64,000 bases of DNA from Symbiodinium natans (Eukaryota > Sar > Dinophyceae > Suessiales > Symbiodiniaceae), in NCBI GenBank assembly GCA_905221605.1, contig CAJNDS010000329.1, positions 62,001 through 126,000 on the forward strand. Direction: 5' to 3'. The notes below the pieces were generated by a model, which worked only from the letters and a program-made list of their open reading frames with translations, did no database searches and was not told where the DNA came from. Within the stretch, counting starts at the first letter, position 1, and the number at the start of each line of letters is the position of its first letter. This document shows positions 1 to 9,103 of the stretch, in pieces. The position numbers were made by a program, and so were the translations under genes.

Positions 1-378
1 AAAAGCCGACCCAGTCTCCTGCAAGTACGTTTTTCGGTTCGTGCTTGCACCATATTGCGCAATGATGCCCCCACGCTTCCAAATACGGTAGATCCGATTA
101 ATGAAGCGATGATTCGGCGACGATGATCTTGCGTAATGCTGGTTTCCGAAGCACTCGCACAGACTGCAAACCAACGCAAGGCAAATTGTGCAAACTATGA
201 GCTCTTACGATATCGCATACGGGTGCATTTGCAACATTGTCAGCAGTTTGTCTGCGAATCATGTATTTGGCGCAGGTGAGGTGCCTCTCCGCTTACCGCC
301 AAAAGCGCAACGTGGTCAGCGTCGAGACGTGGTGTCAGATACGGCGCGATTCATGCAGTTGCATGATTAACCACCTCG
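1..378. other. No recognisable gene
   Basis: I see no ORF with protein-like composition, no repeat and no RNA gene in this stretch. It may be ordinary intergenic DNA or the decayed 5' flank of the retroelement relics that follow. Confidence 0.4.

Positions 379-380
<2 letters not shown>

Positions 381-473
<93 letters not shown>
381..473. repeat. (CTG)n trinucleotide repeat
   Basis: About thirty GCT/CTG units in a row, broken once near 441-444 by a GTCC interruption. Its frames translate as poly-Ala, poly-Leu or poly-Ser, so the ORFs that cross it are artefacts of the repeat. It lies directly upstream of the first reverse transcriptase relic. Confidence 0.95.
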
Positions 474-475
<2 letters not shown>

Positions 476-559
476 TGCCTCGCCTGTGCCAAGGTACGAC
501 ACGGGAGGTCGCTCGCCATGTTCTGTTTCAGTCGCCCTCGCGCAGGGTAACGACACTAC

Positions 560-1760
560 GGTTTGTTGCGCATGCTCTCGCAAACAGTGCTCCCCGCATC
601 AATCGATGCCGGCCACTTGCCCCTTCCAGTACGCTCTGAAGGCGCGCACAGGCAACGATGCCATTCCGGTTCGATTGCCGGATGCTGTAGTTGTCTATTG
701 GACGGCCAGACCGGAGAGTCGTTCCTGACGGCTCTGCAGGAGGTTGCCACGAACTTGCTCCCTTTCGTCTGGTTTCTTCTGGGCACCCGTTTACACGATG
801 GGCCACGGCGGGCTCGTGCAGAGGGATGGTCCTAGGGGAGGGATGAACAAGGCGACCCTCTCGCCCCGGCGCACTGCGCCATCGGACAACAAGCGGTGCT
901 ATGCGGTGCTGCGGGACAGCAACTATGTCCGACGTGCGCAGCACCGTGAAGACTCTTGGCTGCGTGTGGTCCAGCTTGTGACAGCAGCAGCGCCGGGACG
1001 CGGGTGAAAGATCAGCAAGATGCGTTTCGAGCCTCGTTTTTGTTGCGCACGTTCGCAAAGATGTGGGCCTCCGTATTCGACCGTGCCAGTCTTCCCTACC
1101 AATACGCGCTACAAGCCCGGGCGGGCACCGATGTCCTTGATACCCAGGTCCGGGTCGCCTTCGGCGCCCCGCCTTCTGTTCGCCTGCACTCGGAAGCCGG
1201 TGTCCAACAGGGAGACCCACTTGTCCCTCTCCTTTTGCTTTGGTTCTCCAGCCGGCGTTGCAAGCTGCCAAGGCCATGCTCGCCCCAGCTTTTTTCGACG
1301 ATGTGTGCCTTGCTGAAGACTGCCGGCGGGTCGCTGTCGCATTTGTCGGACGCTTCTTGTCTGTCGCCGCTGCCCGCTCGTTCGCTGCCCTGCTCTCCCC
1401 ATCTCCAATGCCTGGAGAGGCGCCTTGCCTGAGCGGCGAGGACGTCGCCGCCGCTCGCTTCTCACCTGCCTGGCGGGTCAGGCCAGCTGTTGGTTCGGTG
1501 GGGCCCGGTAGGGCTTGGTGGTCTGCTTTGCGACCGCGCTCGGATGCTCTTAAAAAGGGAGCGAGTGACAAACAAACATACAAATTTTAAAAGCCTTGCT
1601 CGTTTGAGGCAGTCGCCTGGCAAATCGGACTGGAACTCAATCCGACCAAATGCGAGGTCGTCGCTTGTGGCGGCGCGGACCGCTGTGTTGACATGCGCGG
1701 CTCTTCCCCGCTGGGTGCGGGTAAACTCCTCTGGCGCCTTCTCCCTTCTAGGCCCCCCTG
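560..1760 (+). pseudogene. Decayed reverse transcriptase fragments
   Basis: Several short in-frame pieces match the order of a LINE-type RT but sit in different frames. A finger/palm motif of the LPYQYALQARAGTD type is near 1093-1135, and a partial second version (CPFQYALKARTG) lies at 618-655, so two copies or a duplication are mixed. Downstream come VQQGDPLVP (about 1201-1230), a catalytic FFDDVCL (about 1290-1310) and a post-catalytic LELNPTKCEVV (about 1630-1665). The FFDD and LELNPTK motifs differ from the FLDD of the other copies in the window, so this is probably another subfamily. Frameshifts and gaps rule out a working product. Confidence 0.7.
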
Positions 1761-2500
1761 TTGGGCAGCATCGAAAAAGCTCGGCCGCTTCAGCTTTCCC
1801 TGCTCGCCAGCGACGCAATATAGAGTGTGACAGAGTGTGGCCGGGAACCGGTGGGCACTTGGAACACGACCCTTCTCGAGGAGTCTACGCTGTTCATGCT
1901 GCACCACGGCGCGACGTCAGCACTTGGACGCCGCACCCATACCGAGACCGCCGCATTGGCGAGGCCACTCACCCGCCCACCAGCCACAGCCAGCGATGTA
2001 ACTCCGGGAACGTGAGCATCTCAGCGCCACCACTCCTTTCGCTCCCCCCAGGGAGATGCCTCCGTGACCCTCCCCCGTGACCCTCGGCACACCGCCACCT
2101 TCGCCAGAGCGGCCGCCTCGCCACAGATGCCGAGCTCCTTGGCAGCGCAATTCATGCCTTTACATACCTTTGCTGCATGTGTGCGCCTCGCGCGCTCAGC
2201 GTTCGTGTCTCTCCCGAAAGCTTTCGCTTGCGCCTGTGACGCCCGCGGCCATGCGCGCACTGTGGCCCTGCAGGCGGCCTTGCTCGAAGATCTCGAAGCA
2301 TACGGGGGGCCTGCGGTGGCAACGGAGGCTTGCCGATGTCTGGCGTGTTTGCGCAACACCACCCGCGCACGCGGCGTCTCCCGCACACGCCAGGCGACGG
2401 CGCCGAGGTCCCACCCCGGTCGTGAGGCGGGGAATGGCGGCTCGAGCGACACAGTTTCTTCAGGCCCGCTTCGCATCCAACCCTTGAAGCCCTTGCCGAT
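1761..2500. other. Probable retroelement-derived DNA, unassigned
   Basis: High-GC sequence between two retroelement relics. Open frames on both strands are Ala/Arg-rich and show none of the RT, zinc-knuckle or nuclease motifs. It is most simply read as decayed interior of the flanking elements; no host gene is recognised. Confidence 0.35.
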
Positions 2501-3470
2501 GTGATTGAGCTTGTCCTGGGCTGTGAAGTTTGGGTAGGCAACCCTGCACTAGCTCTGCGAGGAATCGTGGCGCTTGGTGCACCCATCGGTGCTCCTGAGT
2601 TTGTTGCGACTCACCTGTGTGCACTCTCGGGCCTCCAGGACACCCAGGTCGCATGGCTCCTGCTCTCTTTGCGAGCGCAGTGTGCGCTTAAGCGCCCGCC
2701 GCCTACCGGGCATCATGGGCTGATGCGATTCGTCCCATCCTTTACCGGGACCGCGATTTCGCTACCGTTCTTGTTGCGGCTCTGCAATCTGGCGGGTCAG
2801 CGCATGTCAGCGCCTGCTTCCCTTGAGCCGCTCCGCGACGCTCGTGCCTCCTTCGCCGCAGTTGGTTTCGAGCCACCGGCTTGGCACCGCAGAGCTCGAC
2901 CTCACTCGCGGAGGACAGCGCCTAGCGCTCCTGCTGAGCTCAACCCTTCCTCCATCATTTGCTGCCAGCGTACTCACGGCGCGCCCCCACTTCCCGGAGT
3001 TAACGCTCGATTCCTCCTTTTTCTGAATGTTTCTCACAGGCGCACAGTGCCGTGGTCGGCTTGCTCATGATGCCCTGGGCGACCACATTTCGGCGTGCCC
3101 CCGTTCTAGCGTCCTCGGCCAACTCGCGCGTGCAGCCGCTCGGGTTTGTCGCGAAACTGGGGCCACGGTCACAACAAGTGTACGTGTGCGCGACCTCAAT
3201 GTTGTCGCCGAGCGCCAAGATGAACGTCGCATCAAGGTCATCGCCAACGGACTTCCGCTCTGGGGGGGTGTTCAGTTGGCTCCAGCGTCCCCCCACTGAC
3301 GGCCACCGGTGCTCCTGTCGCGCCCGCGCGCGGCGGCACCGCTGCCGCGTTACGCTTGGCTCGCCAGGCCAAGGAGCGAGCTCTGCCGATCAGCCCGCTC
3401 CCGCCTGACAATGCTTGCTCTCGAGGTCGGAGGCCGCTGGAGCCCTCCTCAAAGATGCCGAAAGCCGGCA
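2501..3470 (+). pseudogene. Retroelement relic: RT thumb, zinc knuckle, nuclease-like domain
   Basis: The piece at 2560-2690 (LGAPIGAPEFVATHLCALSG, then a QVAWLLLSL run) parallels the RT thumb of the better copy at 17030-17170. At 3027-3290 a remnant of the C..C..GDH..C knuckle is followed by ARVCRETGATV and RRIKVIANGLPLWGGVQLA, the start of the C-terminal nuclease-like domain. LALEVGGRWS at about 3415-3445 is the conserved block after that domain. The parts are in element order but in three frames, with the middle collapsed. Confidence 0.7.
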
Positions 3471-3539
3471 GCTGCCAAGAGAGCAGCTCCAAAGGGTACA
3501 CCTGATCGGGAAGCTAAAAATCGGTCCAGAGGCGGTCGC

Positions 3540-3992
3540 AATTGAACCTTGGCAATGATGATGCAACCACAAGTCCGATCCACACGGCGAGTTTCCAGGT
3601 GGAGATGAGTGCCGCAACCATGCAAACACTTCGAACCATGATGCGAGAGGAGGTGCACGAGTTGGAAAGCCCGTCGCCCAGCGGAGCCGCGCAGTGCTAT
3701 GCCGGAGGAAGTCCTCCAACACCAGCCCGACCGGCCGGTCCGGCTCACCGTTCGGGCAATCGCTTCAGCAGCTTTTATTCCAGGACCAAGAAGCGATGGA
3801 GTTGCTGGCGGAAGCGGCCACGCGCCTGGCGCAGGGAGCAGTCCAGTCAAACATCTCTGCGGCCCTCGCCTTGGCGCGCTTGACGGCGCTTCGCAAAACG
3901 GATGGGGGCGTCCGTGGGATGGCAACGGGGGATGTCTTTCGACATTTCCTTGGACGCAGTGCGTATGATGGTATGTCTCGCGCGGCTTTCCT
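3540..3992 (+). pseudogene. Internally deleted RT fragment
   Basis: A run beginning near 3780 (QDQEAMELLAEAATRLAQGA) leads to ALRKTDGGVRGMATGDVFR and then jumps directly to GRSAYDGMSRAAF. In the minus-strand copy at 4790-3992 about 50 residues separate these two blocks, so the join is an internal deletion. The copy ends at about 3992 against the oppositely oriented RT relic. A short ORF at 3606-3690 (MSAATMQTLRTMM...) just upstream may be a piece of the element's N-terminal region. Confidence 0.65.
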
Positions 3993-4790
3993 GTACGCCT
4001 CGTTGGGCTTCGGGCTTGTCGCCTCGCCACACATCATCGCCTAGTTCCGCGATGCCAGGCGGAGCGAGGCCTGCCTCTGCAGCGATGACACGGGTCTTGC
4101 CCAGGTTGGACGCGGTGCCACACCGGTTTTCTAGTGTGCGCACCGTGACGTCGCGAACGGCTCTACGAGTAGCACTGGACGGCATCGTGACCACGTAGAG
4201 GTCATCCAGGAAAGCAACCAGGCTGTCGCCGGGAGGGAGCGCTTCCGCCGCCTGTTGTAGGGCGTCGTGCTGTCCCAGACCGAAAAGCGCGGGAGCGAGA
4301 GGGTCCCCTTGCTCGCAGCCTTCGCCCTGGGGGATGTCCCGACAGCGGCCCGCGCAGTCCCACCAGCAGTACGTGGAAGGGCTCCCGGCGCCACCTCGCT
4401 GAGTTTGCTGAGGAAGGCCACCCGCGACATGCTGTCGTATGCACTCCGGCCATCCAGCGAGACCACCAGTACGGCTCCTTGGCGTGTCGCCAGGGCGGCA
4501 CGCACGTGGGCAGCGAGCGCGTCTGTGCCAGCTCGAACCTGAAAAGCAAACTGGAAGGGCCTCGTGGCTTGGTCGAATTTGGCGCCCACTCCCTGGCGAG
4601 TGCTTTGGAAACCAAGCGACGAAACATAGCACTTGTGGCGATGCCGCGCACGCCCCCGTCTGCTTTGCGCAAGGCGGTGAGCGAGCCATAGCGGGTGCCT
4701 TAGACACGTCCGCCGGCACGCGAGCCTGCGCGAGGAGCGTGGAGGCTTCGGCCAACAATTCGATGGCCTCGCCATCCTGAAGTACACGTT
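3992..4790 (-). pseudogene. RT relic, minus strand
   Basis: Reading the minus strand down from 4790, the motifs come in RT order across three frames: GEAIELLAEAS, LRKADGGVRGIATSAMFRRL, RPFQFAFQVRAGTDALAAHV, VVSLDGRSAYDSMSRVAFL, QGEGCEQGDPLAPALFGLGQ, the catalytic FLDDLYVV (about 4192-4215), NLGKTRVIAAEAG and ELGDDVWRGDKPEAQRG. Frames change at least twice, so it is inactive. Its 5' end starts immediately after an A8 tract that ends another copy, which makes it a 5'-truncated insertion. It stops at 3992 without a tail. Confidence 0.8.
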
Positions 4791-4792
4791 TT

Positions 4793-5040
4793 TTTTGTTG
4801 ACGCGCGAACCTTGCGGATCCCATGGCGCCTGCCGACGCCCTAGCGCAGCGGCAGCCTGCTGGGGCCTTCCGGGTCGGCCATCTCCAGCACCCGGTCGAG
4901 CTCCGGCTCATGGCCCACGGCCGTGTGGGGCAGTAGCCACGTAGAGCCCAGAGCCGTGCCGCCGACGGCGCGCTGGACGGCGACAGAGAGCATGCCCCAC
5001 CACCGCCGTACAAGTTTCAGGTGTTCTGCGCGCATGCCCG
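4793..5040 (-). pseudogene. Retroelement C-terminus with poly(A) end
   Basis: The minus-strand frame 5035-4841 carries LVRRWWGMLSVAVQRAVGGT and ends EGPSRLPLR-stop. The same WW..LSVAVQ block and SRLPxR end occur in the copies at 5870-5640, 19160-19344 and 18360-18551. The stop is followed by about 45 nt and an A8 run (4793-4800 on the plus strand as T8), the expected end of a target-primed insertion. Immediately to its right lies an inverted copy of the preceding part of the element. Confidence 0.7.
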
Positions 5041-5049
5041 AAACGCTAG

Positions 5050-5475
5050 GTGCACGGGCCGACGCAGGTGCCTGGCTCTCGGCAGTGTTACTTTACTTTC
5101 GCCCCGCAACGCGACGTCGCTTGCGTTTGCCCCCGCTTAGCCCCAACCGCTGCGGCCCACACCCTGGTTGCGGCCAACAGGTCGAGCAGTATGGGGACCA
5201 CGCCCTGGCCTGCCCCGCACGGGATTGTTGGCGCGGCGCGAGAAGACTGTCCAGCGAGCCTGGACACGCGTAGCCCGCGAGGCGGTTGGATCCGAGGGGC
5301 ACGTCATCCCCCAACAGTGGCTGGTGCACACTACTGCCCCGGGAGGGCCGGCCGATGACCGCAGATGGCTCGACTTTGTTGTCAACGGCGCCACGCCGCG
5401 GGGGGGCGCGTTATGCTGCGATGCCACCCTCGTCTCCCCACTCGCGCGGACAGGGCATCCACAACCGGCGTTTTC
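5050..5475 (+). pseudogene. Zinc knuckle and nuclease-like domain, inverted fragment
   Basis: Two frames together give the CCHC-type knuckle (NRCGPHPGCGQQVEQYGDHA, about 5144-5205) and then LLARREKTVQRAWTRVAREA, PADDRRWLDFVVNGATP and LCCDATLVSPLARTGHP. The RRxxDxVV ... DATLVSP spacing resembles the RxD...DxT core of the restriction-like endonucleases of R2/CRE-type LINEs (family knowledge); the assignment is inference. The fragment is opposite in strand to the C-terminal piece at 5035-4841 and precedes it in element order. Confidence 0.65.
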
Positions 5476-5477
5476 CA

Positions 5478-5590
5478 ACCGAGCCACTTTTTCTTCAAGC
5501 TGAACACGGGCCGTCCGTTCAGCAATCAATTCCGAATGCAATTTGGAAAGGGGAACGTCAAATCGGCTCGACATTGACCTTTTTTTCATG
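5478..5590 (-). other. Coiled-coil-like ORF piece
   Basis: The minus-strand frame starting with ATG at about 5583 reads MSSRFDVPLSKLHSELIAER and continues with a VQLEEKVARLENAG heptad-like segment before running into the inverted nuclease fragment. It starts just after an A7 tract. It could be the N-terminal (ORF1-like) coil of the same retroelement or a captured host exon; nothing in the window decides. Confidence 0.4.
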
Positions 5591-5599
5591 CCTTTTTCC

Positions 5600-5880
5600 A
5601 TCAGCACCATCCTGACAAGTCCCCAACCCCGGCGGTCCCGACTCAGGGCCGCAATGGCGTGCGACTTGGCTGCTCAGCATCCGCCAACCCCAGGACATGA
5701 TTCAGTGACGGCCCGTCGCCCGGTCCCGCCTGTGGTTTCGCCGGCCACCGCCTGTTGGACAGCCACCGAGAGCACGCCCCACCAGCGTCTCGACCAACCC
5801 ACCGCGGCAGCTGTCCGGACTGGCGCGGGGGTACGCTGGGCACGCAGCCTGGCGAGATCTTGCACGAAGCGGATCGCCCC
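5600..5880 (-). pseudogene. 5'-truncated retroelement C-terminus
   Basis: Minus-strand frames give the LARLRAQRTPAPVR / GWSRRWWGVLSVAVQQAV block and the ending AEQPSRTPLRP-stop (stop near 5642). About 60 nt of 3' UTR lead to a GAAAAAGGCATGAAAAAAA tract. The copy begins directly after the A-rich end of the next copy to its right, so only the last roughly 70 residues were inserted. Confidence 0.7.
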
Positions 5881-6424
5881 CTTATTTATTTATTTTTTTT
5901 TCGCCTTTTTGCAACTGCAGACGCCGGTCAGAGGGTCGACCCTACAAGAGGCGCTCGCCCCGGGGCTGCCTAGTGCTGGGGCAGCGGCAGGCGGCTGGGT
6001 TGTTGGGGTGCCAGCCAGCGTGCGCCGGCCAGGACTTCGTGGAGGTCTGGCGTCGTTCCTTCCGCCCACGCAGCACTCCCCGGCTAGCGGCCGCTCAAGA
6101 AGGGAGCTGGCATACGCGCGCTGCGCCGCCACCGCCAAGAACCCAGCCCAGCACGCGACCCACGCCGCTTGCGCCGCCGGTCTGAGTGCGGCGGGGACAC
6201 CGTCGGCCCGGCACCTAATTCGACCCCGACGACCACCAAGCGGCAGCGCCGGGCGCGCGCGCTAGCTCGGGGTACGTGTGCTGTCGCTTACGGCGTGCTG
6301 CGGCGTCGACGGCCTGGCCGGGGCGAACATCAGCGCCCGGTTGCGCTTCCCCCCTGCGGGTGACGGGGCTAACGATGGTGGCGTCAACGGCGAGCTGCGC
6401 TCCGTTCCACAGCGACATGCCGTT
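5881..6424 (-). pseudogene. 5'-truncated retroelement: nuclease-like domain to poly(A)
   Basis: On the minus strand from 6424: NGMSLWNGAQLAVDATIVSP, RRKRQHTYPELARAPG, then after frameshifts LAVAAQRAYASSLLERPLAG and LHEVLAGARWLAPQQ..SRLPL before a stop near 5970. The parts line up with the copy at 18060-18551. The 3' UTR is about 60 nt and ends in GGCGAAAAAAAAATAAATAAATAAG (5881-5905 on the plus strand as T-rich). Its 5' edge at 6424 abuts the TTAATTAA-rich repeat. Confidence 0.75.
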
Positions 6425-6650
6425 CCCAGAGACTCCAAAAGTCTTTAAATTTAAGAAAGACCCTTAATTAAAAAAAAACCCGCTGAAATCAGCCCTTAAA
6501 CAAAGGATATTAGCTTAATTAAAGGTTAAAGTGTAAAACCAAACCTTAATTAGAAGGTTTTTCGCCTTAATTAAGAGTTGTGCGGTTCGAAGAAGCGCTT
6601 TTGCCTTAATTAGAGGTTTTTTTGGTGCATTCTTAATTAAAGGTTTTTGG
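6425..6650 (+). repeat. End of a TTAATTAA-rich repeat unit
   Basis: The first 26 nt (6425-6450) recur exactly, in reverse complement, at 11795-11820. They contain the small hairpin AGACT-CCAAA-AGTCT. The rest is studded with CTTAATTAA/TTAATTAG motifs (near 6465, 6513, 6543, 6572, 6614, 6631) between unrelated spacers. At both sites the 26-nt end sits flush against a broken retroelement copy, in different relative orientation, so it looks like an independent inserted unit. No coding sequence is visible in it. Confidence 0.6.
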
Positions 6651-7770
6651 TGTGGTACATGCAAGATGATGTCTCGTGACAGAGGCTAATAAAGCACGGT
6701 CTGAAGCCTTTTTTTGACTGAGCTGGCTCGCAAAAGTGGTGGTTTTGGATTGCTTGCTGCAAACTTCTGCAACATTGCCCTTGAAACTCCGAGCATGCTG
6801 AACTCCCCGCCCCTGCGAACAGCATGCTTCGACAATGTGTGCCCAAACGATTCGTCCCGGTACGACCACGTTCTTCGTGGGTTCGCAGGCGAGGCAGCAA
6901 TCGAGGCCTTCCTGGTGCAGCTTGTTGAGCTTCGGCTTGTACTGCTTAAGCAGCAGGACGTTCTTGTTGAAGGCACCCTTCATGTCCACCTCAATGCTGG
7001 AAGTGGCACCACTGCCGAAGGCATCCATCAACGAGCCCAATTCACCATCCATGGTTCCCGTCTGACTGTGCCGAGTCGTGTCGGTGGCAGAGTCTCTCTC
7101 TGTGCTCTCCTTCTGCATCTTGTAGAAGTAGCGATGCAGGAGTTTGTTCTTGTGCGGCTGCTCTTGCCTGGTGTGCTTGAACCTTTCCTCGGACTCTCTC
7201 AGGAGGTCCTGCAAGGTGTCGGCTGCCACCTGCTCTGAAAGGTTGCTTTCGTTCAGGCCATTGAGCTCCAGGATTTTGGACCTCTGCGACCAAATCTGTG
7301 AAGGCACCAACCCACACCCAACAAAAAGAAATATTACTGCAGCCAAGCCACCGGGTCATGAAGCCTTTCAGAAACTCATTCGCTTCCTCGTGTTGAACCT
7401 CCGTGTTCTTCGTCAGCTCGTTGGCCCAGTCCAAGCAGTGCATGCCACTCTGCACAAGCTTCTCCAAGATCTTGCTCTTGCCACTCACGTCTGCTGCCTT
7501 GTAGTCGCTGAGGATCTTCGCTGCTGCTGCTCTGTGCTCGGGGGTGGCTTTCTTGGCCTTGCACTGGTAGGACAGCGAGGTCAGCAGTCCCGACAGCTGG
7601 CCTCTCTCCATGCCGATCTTGCCCACTGCTTCTGTTGGCTCGGTCTTCACTGCTTGCGACTTGGGTGTGGGCGCCTTGGCCGTCCTCTTGGCAGCGGCCT
7701 TGGGCTCCCTCTTCACTGCTTTTGCAGCAAACTTGCCCGAGGAGGTCGCAGGCTTAGCCGTCTTAACCAT
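6633..7770 (-). CDS. Two-exon protein with histone-like Lys/Ala-rich N-terminus
   Basis: Product unknown. I place exon 1 at 7770-7352 (ATG at 7770-7768) and exon 2 at 7281-6633, joined by a 70-nt GT-AG intron with G after the acceptor; this keeps one frame and gives 355 residues. The N-terminal 45 residues (MVKTAKPATSSGKFAAKAVK..., with KREPKAAAKRTAKAPTPKSQ) resemble linker-histone or dinoflagellate histone-like tails, so nuclear or DNA-associated location is a guess. Residues about 50-130 look helical (GKIGMERGQLSGLLTSL..., ILSDYKAADVSGKSKILEKL). Exon 2 continues with charged helices (LLRESEERFKHTRQEQPHKN) and MDGELGSLMDAFGSGATSSI. The last part overlaps the TTAATTAA repeat, which supplies the stop, so the true C-terminus may be shorter or spliced. 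Confidence 0.6.
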
Positions 7771-7875
7771 TGCAAGCAAGCGAGTTCTTCTAAAGTGGAG
7801 CACGAGGGAACCGGTACCTTTGAGCACTCTGGGCACTGATGGGCATTGTCGGCCAGAGTATGTCTGGGCTTTGAA

Positions 7876-7914
7876 GGAGTGGCCTCCTTGTGTCGCAGGA
7901 GGCCACTCCTACAC
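7876..7914. repeat. Paired AGGAG...CTCCT palindromes
   Basis: AGGAGTGGCCTCCT and AGGAGGCCACTCCT lie 5 nt apart and are exact reverse complements, so each can fold alone and they can pair with each other. They belong to the hairpin class that fills introns of the gene at 9667-11126. Here they lie about 110 nt upstream of the start of the minus-strand gene, perhaps in a 5' UTR intron. Confidence 0.7.
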
Positions 7915-7999
7915 CTGATGCTGCATCCCGTACCGAGGAAAAAAAAGAAAGATAGAGAAAGAGCACCAGACACAGAGAGAGAAAGTTTGTATACATGTT

Positions 8000-8280
8000 T
8001 CCACGTACATATCTATACAGTTGTACACGTACATATATATATATATATACATATATATGTACATATATATATATACAGATATAGAGATATGTATGCATAC
8101 ACATGTATAGTTCTGTGTATGTCGATTTTGGGTTATTTATCGATTTATGTATTTATATATATATATGCTATCTGCAAATATATAGATATGTATATATATA
8201 TATACATCAATATCAATATATATATGTATTTAAGTATACACATATGATATATATATATATATGTATACATAAACACACCG
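8000..8280. repeat. TATA/TGTA microsatellite
   Basis: Long runs of TATATA broken by GTACAT, GTATGC and similar words. ORFs across it are artefacts (poly Tyr/Ile). It directly borders the telomere-like block, as similar TGTA/TATG-rich DNA does near 51600-51870 and 53285-53440. Confidence 0.9.
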
Positions 8281-8282
8281 GG

Positions 8283-9085
8283 GGGGGGGTTGTGTAGGGT
8301 GTCGGGTTTAGGGTCCTAGGGTGCTGAACCTTAAACCCCAGACCCTAAAGCTTAAACCTTAGAGCTTAAACACCAGACCCCTAAACCTTAAACCTTAAAC
8401 CCTAAACCCTAAATCTGAAACCCCTAACCCTAAACCCTAAACCTTAAACCTTAAACCCGACACCCTAAACTCCAAACCCTGAACCCTAAATCCTAAGCCC
8501 TAAACTCTGAACCCTAAACCCTGACCCTAAACCCGAAACCCTAGACCCTAAGCACTAAGTCTCGGGTTCCTGTTGCCGGGTTTAGGCCTTAGGGGCTAGG
8601 GTTTAGGGTTCGGGGTTAAGGGTTTAGGCCTTCAGGGTTTGGGGTTTTATGCTTAGGCTTTAGGGCCCAGGGTTTGGGTTGAAGGGTTTGGGCTCAGGGT
8701 TTCGGGTTTAGGGGTTAGTGCTTAGGGTCTAGATTCGGGTTTAGGGTCAGGGTTTAGGGTTCAGAGTTTAGGGCTTAGGATTTAGGGTTCAGGGTTTGGA
8801 GTTTAGGGTGTCGGGTTTAAGGTTTAAGGTTTAGGGTTTTTTAGGGTTAGGGGTTTAAGATTTAGGGTTTAGGGTTTAAGGTTTAAGGTTTAGGGGTCTG
8901 GCGTTTAAGCTTTAAGGTTTAAGGTTTAGGGTCTGGGGTTTAAGGTTCAGGGTTTGGGTTGAAGGGTTTGGGCTCAGGGTTTCGGGTTTAGGGGCCCAAA
9001 CCCTGAGGCCTCAAGCCTTAACCCTAAACCCTAAACCCTAGACCCTAGGGTCTACCCTAAAGACTAAACCCTAAACCACAAGGCC
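8283..9085. repeat. Degenerate telomere-like block with inverted arms
   Basis: Built from CCCTAAA/TTTAGGG units and close variants. CCCTAAA orientation runs 8324-8558, TTTAGGG orientation about 8575-8994, then CCCTAAA again to 9085. The arms 8324-8558 and 8715-8950 are near-perfect reverse complements including their irregular variants, so they form one inverted repeat rather than two independent arrays. A 47-nt exact direct repeat (8668-8714 and 8948-8994) flanks the right arm. TTTAGGG is the telomere unit known from dinoflagellates and most plants. Confidence 0.9.
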
Positions 9086-9103
9086 CATACTCGAAAGCCT
9101 GAA

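Noticed and set aside
237-728. ORFs of poly-Ala, poly-Leu or poly-Ser around 335-730
   Set aside because: They exist only because the CTG repeat is open in all frames; flanks show no protein character.
528-1583. A 351-codon minus-strand ORF
   Set aside because: It is the GC-rich antisense shadow of the plus-strand RT fragments, which carry recognisable motifs.
3847-5013. A single 388-codon minus-strand gene
   Set aside because: The frame strings together parts of two different retroelement copies; conserved motifs lie alternately in this frame and two others.
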